Shown: positions 11,145 to 23,100 of the stretch, in pieces | How the letters are laid out: each line of letters opens with the position of its first letter | How positions within the stretch are numbered: position 1 is the stretch's first letter | NCBI GenBank assembly: GCA_018340805.1 | Contig: JACMZG010001914.1 | Coordinates: 1,560,332-1,624,331 of the forward strand | Reading direction: 5' to 3' | Source of the DNA: Microvelia longipes | Lineage: Eukaryota; Arthropoda; Insecta; Hemiptera; Veliidae | Length of the DNA stretch: 64,000 nucleotides | Notes under the pieces: generated by a model | The model's database searches: none | Seen by the model: the letters and a program-made list of their open reading frames with translations, nothing else | Told to the model about the DNA's origin: nothing | Position numbers and translations under genes: made by a program

Positions 11145-14100
11145 AAAGTTTATATATATGGAACGCATTAAGGTTGCAATACTACAATTTTGACCTTTGA
11201 TACTAAAGTCGGCATTACCCCTTAGGGTTTGACCATGGGTGTCCCTCAACAGTAAATATAAACCTTAAAAGGTTCCCTTGTTTTATAATTTGTTGTGAAC
11301 ACCTCAGGTAATTTTATAAGTGCACTGTAATGAATACCACCAGGAGGAAAATCACCTGTTGCATTCTATTCATTACGCTCGTACAGTAAATTCAATTTGA
11401 ATATTGAAACTTTGTATTTTCAATTAAATTTAGTTAATTATGATAATTTTAAGATGTAAATTACACTGAGAGGTTGAAGTGTTTCCATGACGTCAAGACC
11501 ACAATCTCATGACATTGTTAGAGTCTCAAACACTTGACTCTGTTTAATCTTGATTCTAAAGAATTCTTTCATTTCTTTTCATATTTAATGTTTCTTTATT
11601 TTTACTTTTCCTCATTTAATTACCGTAGGTATATAGGAAAAGTATGTGTGTTTGCAAAAAAAATCCAAAACTGGGATGAAACCGGAATTATCAGTTTCAG
11701 GTTTTTAAAGGCCTCCTGAGTGGTTTTTCGCCAAGTTCTGCCTGTGTGTGTCTGCTATCATCATAGCTCCCATGGTATATGCTAGAGACTGAAATTTTGT
11801 ACAAAAATCAATCTCTACATTAGTTATGCGCAATAATAACTCAGCAAACCTTTGAAAAATCATAAAATACGGAAAATGATGGGATCGGATTAAGATTGGG
11901 CACGCATGTAGCCGTAGCCATGTATAAACTAACATAAGTTTCATCTTATTATCAACATTAGTTCAATTTTTATCAAATAACTTGTGTACATTCTTTTAAA
12001 ATTCGTAAAAATCAGAAAATAATACAATTGAGTTGAAATTTAGTACAAGTGTATTCCTTGTACCTATTTTGAAATAGGTACAATAAGTTTAATTTTGATA
12101 CGATGAGAATATCCATGATTTTTGTTAGTCATAAAAGTTAAGCACATCGAGCGTGCGTGTGCCTAGACAGGTGACGGTAGGAAATGAAACGGTTGTACTC
12201 ACCATCAGGGCACGAGCGAAGCGAGTCCGAAGACGTTTTGCAGATAAATTTAACACTCGTACATTCTGAGGACGAGCGAAGCGAATCCGATGTGATGAGG
12301 AAAAGTTCCGAGGTACCCCGTACCCGATTTTTTATTAAGATTTGTTTGAAGAGCTATTATTGGTTAACTTAAAATTAGAGACAATTAGAGACATTACGGT
12401 GAATGGGATTAATTGGGCGGCAAAGTTCCCTCGACAAACTAACTGGTGAACAAATCAGTCGACAAAGTCATTCTATATGAAGAGGAAAAAAGTTGAAGCA
12501 TCACAATTTAGCGACAAAATCCTTAAATGATCCGACAGTTATTTTACCAAACACATCGATGATACATTAAAATATGTGATTGGTTTTTACAGGGCTCGTA
12601 GGAGACGGAGCCAAAAGATACAGCTCAGGCAATGCAAAGAAAACTGCTCTGTATCCTTTACACGTCGAGGCCGGTGGTAAAATGGTAGAGTTCGGAGGAT
12701 ACATGTTACCAGTACAGTACGGCAGCGAGAGTATCAGCGAGTCGCATGTCCACGTCAGACAGTCAGCTGGCTTATTCGATGTCAGCCATATGCTGCAAAC
12801 TCATGTCTATGGCAAACACAGAGAAGAATTCATGGAGTCACTGTGTACTGCTGACATATCAGGTACACTATAAAATATAGTATTAATTATAATCAGTTGG
12901 CAGTCCACCAAAACTTAATGTTCTTTTGGATTAGACATTTTTTGGTTGAATCTAACCCCGTCCCACAGAACCCAGATCAAAACCGGTGATTCTAAGGGAG
13001 GACTAGGGGGGACTAAAGCCACCCCCCTGTTTTGTAATTAGCCCCCTAAGAAACTCATATTGCTAAATTCATTTATAAATAAATTTATATTTTAGTAGTA
13101 ATATAATTTCTCAAAACTTAGTAACCATAGGTTACCAATCAACATAATCTACTTTTTTTAGATTCATTTACTTAAAAGTTAAAGAGAAAAATAAGTATTT
13201 GACCTCGTCGAAAAAGCTCGAAAACTGAGCTTTTTAACTATAAGCTCTTTCTGAGCTGGCTATACAATTAGAAAGTCAGAGAAATGTAAGAGAGTTTCTC
13301 GGGATATAAGCCTATGAATGTTTACGAATGCGGTATTTCTAATGTTGGTTTATTCTTGTCCAGGGATGCCGGTGAATTCAAGCACTCTAAGTTTATTCAC
13401 GGATAGAGAAACAGGTGGCATACTAGACGATCTCATCGTTACTAAGTGTAGTAATCATCTGTACGTCGTGTCCAATGCTTCCAGGAGGGAACACGATTCT
13501 CAACTTATATCTCAAGCTCAGGTATGTACTTAAACAGCAGTGTATAAGTTCACACCCACTTATCAGAAGTAAAAGTCAATTCTAAACGATTATAACGAAA
13601 TACAAGTCTTATCCGTGTATGCTGCTCTATCACAACCAGCCATCAATGCGTTGAGCTTAATCATAAACTACAAGCTAACGTTAACTTTTGTAAATATTGC
13701 TATATTTTTCGTTAAATTGTAATAAAAAAAATTTATCGAGGCGGGACTTTCCTTATATTACTTATGTTGATCCAGTAAATACTAATAATACTTATACTAG
13801 TAATACTTATATTACTATGTGATCCTTATTAATGGGGTCGGTAATCCAAAACTGTTGAAACATTGGTCTTGACTCTTATTAGACGAAGTGACTCAATGTA
13901 GACCCGATCTCTTTTGATGTATTTACGGACTGTTGAACAAGACGAATATGCATGATCATAGTTCAGGAGAAAAAAATAAAGTGTCGTTTATTAGTCGAAT
14001 AGCCTTTAAAGACGTTTCACAGTTTACTGTATTATGTGTCAGGAATACTACAGACAGCAAGGCAAGGAAGTCATCGTCAAATTCTACAAGACAGAGGAGC

Positions 14101-17100
14101 TATCTCTACTAGCTCTTCAGGGTCCTCAAGCAGGTAACGTTTTATCAGATCTGGTTCAGATAGATCTGACCAAGCTATTCTTCATGAGAAGTACCACGGG
14201 TAAGGTAGATGGCGTTGAGGCGAGGATCACCAGATGCGGATATACAGGTAAACCATGACCATTTCTTTTCTTTTCGGAAGTTTCATTCCCAAGCAAATGA
14301 GAGATACCCCTTCTTGGAGTTAAACGTGACCTCTGCCTATGCAGCCGCAAGACTTGGTTCCACTAGAGTTATGTATGGAAACAGACTATTCTAACCTATG
14401 TAAAAATATTCAGACATCCGTGACCGATCACAAGATAGCAGCCTCAAAGAGAAATCGAGTTTTAGTTAGTATTTTTTCCACGAGCCTTTATGTTATGTTA
14501 ATGGAACTCATCTAAAACATGCTAGCGTAAAAACAAATAAGATAGGCATTACTTTACACCAAGTCCTATTAGCCTCTCACATTTCATAGGCATCTAGTAC
14601 TGAGTCAATTATACTTTGCGACTTGGGCAGCTCGTATCGTAAGGTATGCTGCATTAAAGCACCGAGTAGAACAGCGAAATTGCACGTGGCGTGTATATTA
14701 ATCAGATCAACCATTTTATTTACTTCTGCGGGCATTGAGTTAAAGTGAAATTTTAAGCCATATTTGCTTGATTATAAGGAATGACTCACTACTAAATGCC
14801 AATGCAATGTTTGAGGCTAATAAAACTTGGCATGAAATAATTCCTCAATTATTTTTACACTTGAGTTTTTTGTGAGGGTTTCAATACTTTTTGTGAGTTT
14901 GCTTTAAATCCTTTGGGTTTACGCTTTTTGACCCTTGTGAAAAAACAATGGATTAATACTTTGTATTCGTCAAAAAATAATTCACAGAAATGTTAGTTGT
15001 AATGTTCTCTGCTAGATAGCGTTAGTAGCCAACGGTTTTCATTATACTTGAAATTTGAGGCTAGGATTAACTTTCGCTTTTAATATTACATAATATCAAC
15101 AAGAAGCAACTGAACATGTAACATGTAATTATATTTGGGGGAACTGCTGTGTCCCCAGACATAATTTTTACTTTTTTATACCGTACATATGAAAAGTATT
15201 GTGTTTGCAAAGGACCAAAATCCTCATGAAATTTTACTAAAACAAATTATTTCTACAACAGTCCATGTAGTGGTAGAAGGACTAAATTGGTGAATCATTT
15301 ACATTGTATCAAACACATATAATTTGCTAATTTTACTGTTAAATAGGTGAAGATGGATTCGAGATATCCATAGCATCTAACCAAGCTGTACAAGTAGCAC
15401 AATCTATATTGAAAGCCAGTCAGGGCAAAGTTAGATTAGCAGGGTTAGGAGCTAGAGATACGCTCAGGTAAATTAATTGATCATTATAATTAATTAAAAT
15501 ATATTATGAATAAATTGTGTAGGCTACCCCGGTAAATTTTTCGTCTGGAGTCGCTGACTTCATACAACATTTGTTTCAGAACTATGGAAATGTAAGCCAT
15601 GGAGAGATCTCTATTTGCTTTTATTATATTATATACCTCGTTTACACGAGGTGTTCAACTCAAGGTTGAACACTTATAACTTTTTTCGGGGACGAACCCC
15701 GCATTCGTCTACATGGTAGGGGTTCAACCCGGGATTCAACACATTAAAAAATGTGTTCTTTTCTATGAGGTTTCATAAAGGCTTCATCGTGACGTTGCAG
15801 GAATTCATTTATAGATATCACCAAAGCAACTTTCAACAGCTTAAAAGGTAAAAACTTTCAAACAGCTATCTCTACCGCCCGGTAGAGGTAGCTGTTTGAA
15901 AGTTTTGTCCGAATCGGTTGTCGGTTGGTTAGAGCATGAATTTAGTGTAATCGTTCAGCACAAGTAATGTCGACTCTCTTCCTAACTTCGTACTGACTTC
16001 AACTTTTATTGCCAGGAGGATGATCCTCACCTCTGCATCGCTGATTACGGCTGCAGTTTTACAATACTAAAAAGTAAAAAATAAAATATTACTTGTCTGT
16101 AATAAATTCAATTTTTATTACATTCCTACCTGTAATTCCAGATGGTAGTCCGGTTAAATCGCCTTACAGTTTTATTGACCAACCGGTTTTGTGCAATAAA
16201 AAATAAATTTCATAGATAATTCTATACATAACTTCAAGTGGAACGAAAATTTCACTTGACAGTATGTATAGAATTTTCTTTGGATGAAGTAGCTTCATTT
16301 AACATCAATATGCTACGTGTAAGTAGTGAAATAAAGTTTATTTAATCTAATGAATTTTAGTCTCTTTTGTGCCCTAAACTAATTCTTTGTTTTGAATGAA
16401 ACTATAGAATCCGATTTTCTCAAACCTTGTCATCAGGTCGAGTCATCTGGATGGGCAAGATGAATTAGTCGGGTTTAGTCAGTCTAAAATTGAGGTGATT
16501 TGTTTGCAGGTTAGAAGCAGGTTTGTGTTTGTACGGTAATGACATAGATCACACGACGTCTCCTGTGTCTGCCGGACTCATGTGGACCATAGGCAAGTAG
16601 TATCCGTTTCTTTATTGAACGAACGTAAGTGAATTCTTACATTTCAGAAGATTGGGACGGCGCGTATGTTGTTTGTATGTTTGTATGTTTTGTGTGTTTG
16701 TTTGTACGTGTCGCGATAACTGNAGGTAAAACTAATTATGTGTCAGAGCTGTATAGTTTTTGGTAATATTCCGAAAAATATTTTCAAAATGGCAGCCAAA
16801 TGGCGGACCGGAAAAAAAAATTTGAGCGAAAAATCGTGTTGTATATCGTTTTAAAGCTCTTAAAGAGTAGAAAAAGAAAATATATGTTTCATGGTCAACA
16901 TTTAAAATTTTTTGAATAATTTAAAAATGGCGGCTAAAAAATGAACCAAAAATTTAAAATTAAAGGAATAACTCGAGTAATATATCGTTGTAAAGCTCTT
17001 GATTAGTAGAACAAAAAATGTTATATACTAAATTCCGAAAAATTCAACATGGCGGCCATAATTTAATATAATAATTAGTTTTTACTAATTTTATAGAATT

Positions 17101-20100
17101 TACAAGATAAAGATCTATTGTAATATACTTTAGATACTTTTATACAAGTAAAATTAACTATATGTCAGAGCTGTATAGTTTTTGGTAATATTCCGAAAAA
17201 TATTTTCAAAATGGCGGCCAATATGCGGACCGGATAAAAAAAATTTTGAGCAAAAAATCGTGTTGTATATCGTTTAAAAGCTCTTAAAGAGTAGAAAAAG
17301 AAATATATTTTCATGGTCAACATTTCAATTTTTTTAATAATTTAAAATAAATAAACTCAAAAAATTAAATTTAAAGGAATTGAGTAATATATATTATTTA
17401 TGATAAATATACGCAATCTAGCGAGCGAAGCGAGCCTTTTTTACTAACATTATTTATAAACATGCAATCTAGCGAGCGAAGCGAGCCTTTTTACTATGCA
17501 TTAATATAAATATACGCAATCTAGCGAGCGAAGCGAGCCTTATTTACTATGTATTATTATAAATAAAGCGCGAGCGAAGCGAGCCTTTTTTTATGTATTA
17601 TATAAATATAAGCAATCTAGCGAGCGAAGCGAGCCTTTTTTTACTAGTATTATTATAAAATTAGCAATTTAGCGAGCGAAGCGAGCCTTTTTTACTATGT
17701 ATTATTATAAATATAGCAATCTAGCGAGCAAAGCAAGCCCTTTTAATATTATATAAGCACACTCTAGCGAGCGAAGCGAGCCTTTTTTACTGTGCATTAA
17801 TTATAAATATACGCAATCTAGCGAGCGAAGCGAGCCTACTTACTATGTATATAAATATAAGTAATCTAGCCAGCGAAGCGAGTACTTTTTACTATGTATT
17901 TTTATAAATATAAGCATTCTAGCGAGCGAAGCGAGCCTTTTTTACTATGTATTATTATTTAAATATAAGCAATCTAGCGAGCGAAGCGAGCCTTTTTACT
18001 ATGTATTATTATAAATATAAGCATTCCAGCGAGCGAAGCGAGCCTTATTTACTATGTATTATCATAAATATAAGTAATTAGCGAGCGAAGCGAGCCTTTT
18101 TACTATTATTATTATAAATATACGCAATCTAGCGAGCAAAGCGAGCCTTTTTTACTATGTATTATTATAAGTATAAGCATTCTAGCGAGCGAAGCGAGCC
18201 ATTTTTACTTTTTATTATTTCAAAGATAAGCATTCTAGCGAGCGAAGCGAGCCTTTTTACTATGTATTATTGTAAATATAGCCATCTAGCGAGCGAGCGA
18301 GCCTTTTTTCTATATAAATATACGCATCTAGCGAGCGAAGCAAGCCTTTTTTTAACTTTGTATTATTATAAATATAGCAATCTAGCGAGCGAAGCGAGCC
18401 TTTTTTTAACTTTGAAATATTATAAATTTAAGCAATCTAGCGAGCGAAGCGAGCCTTTATTTTATATGTAATATAATAAATATACGTATTGTAGCGAGCG
18501 AAGCGAACCTTTTATACTACACATTATTATAAACATGCACACTGTAGCGAGCGAAGCGAGTCTTTTTTGCTATGCATTAATATAAATCTACGCAATCTAG
18601 CGAGCGAAGCGAGCCTTATTTACTATGTATTATCATAAATATAAGTAATTTAGCGAGCGAAGCGAGCCTTTTTTACTATTATTATTATAAATATACGCAA
18701 TCTAGCGAGCAAAGCGAGCCTTTTTTACTATGTATTATTATAAGTATAAGCATTCTAGCGAGCGAAGCGAGCCGTTTTTACTTTTTATTATTTCAAAGAT
18801 AAGCATTCTAGCGAGCGAAGCGAGCCTTTTTTACTATGTATTATTGTAAATATAGCCATCTAGCGAGCGTAGCGAGCCTTTTTTTCTTTGTTTTATTATA
18901 AATATACGCTATCTAGCGAGCGAAGCAAGCCTTTTTTTAACTTTGTATTATTATAAAATATGAGCAATCTAGCGAGCGAAGCGAGCCTTTTTTAACTATG
19001 AATTATTATAAATTTAAGCAATCTAGCGAGCGAAGCGAGCCTTTATTTTATATGTAATATGATAAATATACGTATTGTAGCGAGCGAAGCGAACCTTTTA
19101 TACTATGTAAAATGTTGAAGATACCTTAACTAGCAAGCGAAGCATGCCTTTTTGACTTTATACTTTAAAATAGTATAGCGTCCGAATGTTTTGATAGACT
19201 ATCTTCGATCACTTTAAATAAATAATTTTATTTGATGTATTTTTTTACGTGAGTTCTTGATGCAACGCATTACTAGTGTTATAATGAGTCGCTTGGAATA
19301 TTACTTAGGTGGTCGCTCCTGCATAGTGGTCGCTCCTGACCACTATGTTCCTGTACGGAAAAGGACTAATCCAAGTCTAAAGAATAGGGTACGAGGTACC
19401 TCGTAACTTTTACTCACTTCATTGGATTCCCTACGCTCGTCTTCATACACTAAATATATTTGTTTAATTCCCTGCGATCACCGATCCAGGCAATGACCTC
19501 GCTCGATGATGCTTAACTGTTATAATAAAATCCGTAGATACACTTGCCAAATTGAAACTAAACTTGAATTATTACATAAAGGGATATATTTATACCAAAT
19601 TTCAACTCAATTGTAATATTATCCGATTTTTTAGTTTTTTAAAAAACGTATAAAGTCATTTGATAAAAATTGAACAAATGCTTATAATCGTATGAAACTT
19701 AGCACATATGTTAGTTTAATATCTACATGCGTGCCAATTTTTCAGCTTTTTATGAATTTTGAACATGTTTGTTGAGTGATCATTGCCGGTTAATGACGTC
19801 ATATCAAAATGCTGGATAGCCCAACTGCTGGAGAGCCCTAGAGATTATTTAGATTATTAGGGAGCTATGATGATAACAAACATACACACACACTCAAACA
19901 AAGACAGACAACTTTGTGAAAACCACTCAGAAGGCCTTAATAACACCTGAAACGGATAATTCCGGTGACATCCCGGTTTCGGATTCTTTGCAAACACAAT
20001 ACTTTTCCTATATACCTGCAGTATAAATAAGGAAAAGTAAAAACTATTCAAAGTCGATTTATTTTTACAGGTAAAGGTAGAAAAGTCAACGGAGACTATC

Positions 20101-23100
20101 CGGGAGCTATAGAGATTGTAGAAGAAGCTAAGAGAGGTCCCAATATGAAAAGGATTGGACTCGTTGCCCTGGACAGCAAAACTCCTCCAGCGAGGCACGG
20201 GTAAGAGTTCACAGCTAACACCTGAGATGTAGCGTCACAACTTATTTCAAAGAAAGTAGGCATATTTATACTACAGATTATGCACTACACAGCACAACAT
20301 TATTTGCACTCATTTGAAGCTCAGCTAAGTTACTTTTAGCGCAAAAAGTGAATTGATGCAGAAATGCGCGCATTTCAAAGAAAATTCGCTCGGCCTGCGC
20401 TCCTCCGCTCCACAATTATTTTGAAGTTATAAACTTAAATACTGTTAAAAATGCAATAAAAAAATTAGCCCCGGCGCCTAGATTCGAATTCAGCACCCCA
20501 AGAAACATCGAAAACGACACCCTGCTTGATTTTTTTTTATTGACCGTTATCTTGGTCTTCTATTATTTTCCACAGTTTTTTCGTCTTTTTAGCTACTTAG
20601 ATTGGTCGTGACTTCGGATAGGGCTAATTAACCCTGTCCGATTCAATGCCCCAAAACACATAGAGATATTACTAGAGGGGCATAGCCTATCTTAATACAT
20701 TAAGTGTTCTGAAACATTATTTTGGGGCTCTCAGGGGCTCTGTGTAACCTCAATAAACCCTCTTCTAAGTGTAAGTGATGGTTATAAGAAATCAATTTTT
20801 TCAGCTTCCAGCACATTGTTTGTGTTTTGATTTATATTTTCAGCATTCTACTATATGATTCACTGTACCTTTGTTTAAGTCATTTGATAAATAAATAAAT
20901 CTTTATTTCTAATAAATTTACCCAAGTAAACAACAGAAAAAGTCAAAACATGTTATATATTAAAATAATTAATATTTTTGCATTAAAGTATTCATCAAGG
21001 CTATAAAAGGCTTTGTCTGTTAAAATATTTTTAATTTTCTCTTTGAATATTTTAAAAGTAAGGTTTCTATCTGATACACTTAGATGATTGAACAACTTGA
21101 TTCCTACATAGAGATTTGTATCCGACCTCTGACTTACTAAGTCCGTGAGTTTTGTAGTTATGACTGATAGTTAAAAAGTTATTTTCGTTCATTTTTATGT
21201 ACAACAGGGATTTATAAATAAATATGTTTACAACAGTCATTATTTTTAAATCTTCGAAAAATTTTTTGCAAGATGTTAAGTGATTATTCGGGTTATTTTT
21301 TCGATGTTTCAAAATTCAACCAATAGGGCCCCTCTAGTAATATAGGTAGATGACTTATCCCCTCACAATTTTTACATCTTCGTTTAGTTATATTTTGTTT
21401 TTTTATCATACCAACACTGTTTGTTATCATTTTTACAAATGATATATCTTATCAATTTTCCAAAGTTCAAAGTTCGTACATTGATGAAATTTTAAATTAG
21501 GTTTTTTTAATGTTGTTATTTTAAATTGTAACGTAAGGTGAGGATGGGTTTATTCAAGTTTAATTGGTTACATAGAATAATACGGAGAAATACGCGACCG
21601 ATTGCTGAAGACGATGCTTGGAAATGGAAGAAACGTCTGTCTCTTGCGTATATGCTGATAGGCTGGAACGCGTTCGGATTAGTTCTGTACCTTAGTTTCA
21701 CAGACCGCGCTGACTGGCCCAGTTACTACGGCCTCAAGACGGAGGAAGAGAAAAACAAACGCCCCGGTGTTTATTTTGCCGAGATCCTCGGTGTCAAGAA
21801 AGCTACTATTCTCACATACAGAGGTTTCACCAAAACTAATGAAATTGAGTTTGAGAATTTAGAAAAGAAAGATTTTTATGATGTTATTGAAGACATGAAG
21901 CAACCTCCTGGTGAACCATTACCAGATGTAACTCAATAGGTAAGACGAGTCAGCGGTTAACAACTGACTTTTATCACGTAGTCTGGGCTGTCAAACCGAG
22001 TGGAAATGTCATAACAGATTGGATGGAAACGGACATAACATGCTTTTAAGCATGTTATGTCCGCTAAGGCTACATTTAGCATATTGAGTTATTGTTGAGG
22101 AGATTATGCAAATATCATCAAAAGACTACCTAACATGACAGTGGGGGGCGGAGGACACAGTGTTCCAATTCCCTAGTTTGAGGAGGTCCTAAAACAGGGG
22201 CTTGCATGGAATACCGCTCCGAGTCCTAGTTTTCACCTTGTACCAACTTTATCAATATTTAGTACGTTCACACACACTTCTAGATCCGCGGATCGTATTG
22301 GATACGATCTCTCAATACGGTAATATTAGCTGTATGAACCATGCGGAGGGGATCCGATCGCATACGCTAGAACTAGGGAGATGGAATCTAAATGGATCCA
22401 CCGATACGCTGTCTTTTTGTGTGTGTACCTTTAGAGACGATCGTATTTTACGGATAACCTTCTCGTCGAACTTTTATTTCACTTCTATATTACCGTTTTG
22501 ATCAAATAACTTTTGGAATATTGTTTTTTTTTAGTGTAACTTTATTATTATGCAAAGAAATCACAATTTAATTAAATATATTTTTTGTTTTAAACTTTCT
22601 TATAACCAAAAGTGAACATTTACTATAAAAGACGCGATGTTTTGGTGGCATTAGTTATCACGTAATCTCACTCGATCGACTATAAGACGCTGTAAGAACC
22701 GTGAAGTTAGTTGACCGTATTGCATACGTATCCATTACGATCGCCTGTTAAATACGCTGTGTGTAAGTAGTAATTGTTATCAGTTTTAAATAGAGACATC
22801 TATTTACTTTTATGAAGAATGCGTACAAGAGAATTTTTAACTTATATATGAACATTTATTATTATTTTTAGTTGTTAGTGTAAAGTGATTTAATGTGATG
22901 TTTCTGAAAATGCCCCCTGTTTGTAGGGTGCAATATAATTATGTCCTCTATCAGACCATATAATTATATTACACCCTTTTGCTATGTTGCAAATTATATT
23001 TGCTCAAGTCATTTTTTATGATTTCACATTAATATTAAATTACTTTTGATTTATTTTGACTCAAATATTATAGTAAAATTAATAGCAATTAGTAAAATTA

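Noticed and set aside
16593..16598. GT donor at 16,597 for AMT exon 6
   Set aside because: It causes an immediate stop after joining exon 7, whereas the GC donor keeps the conserved protein.
18157..18471. 104-codon frame with repeated ASEAS/SERSE words
   Set aside because: It is the translation of the minisatellite core; unit length is irregular and there is no start or splice context.
19857..20198. 113-codon minus-strand frame
   Set aside because: It is the reverse of AMT exon 7 plus transposon sequence.
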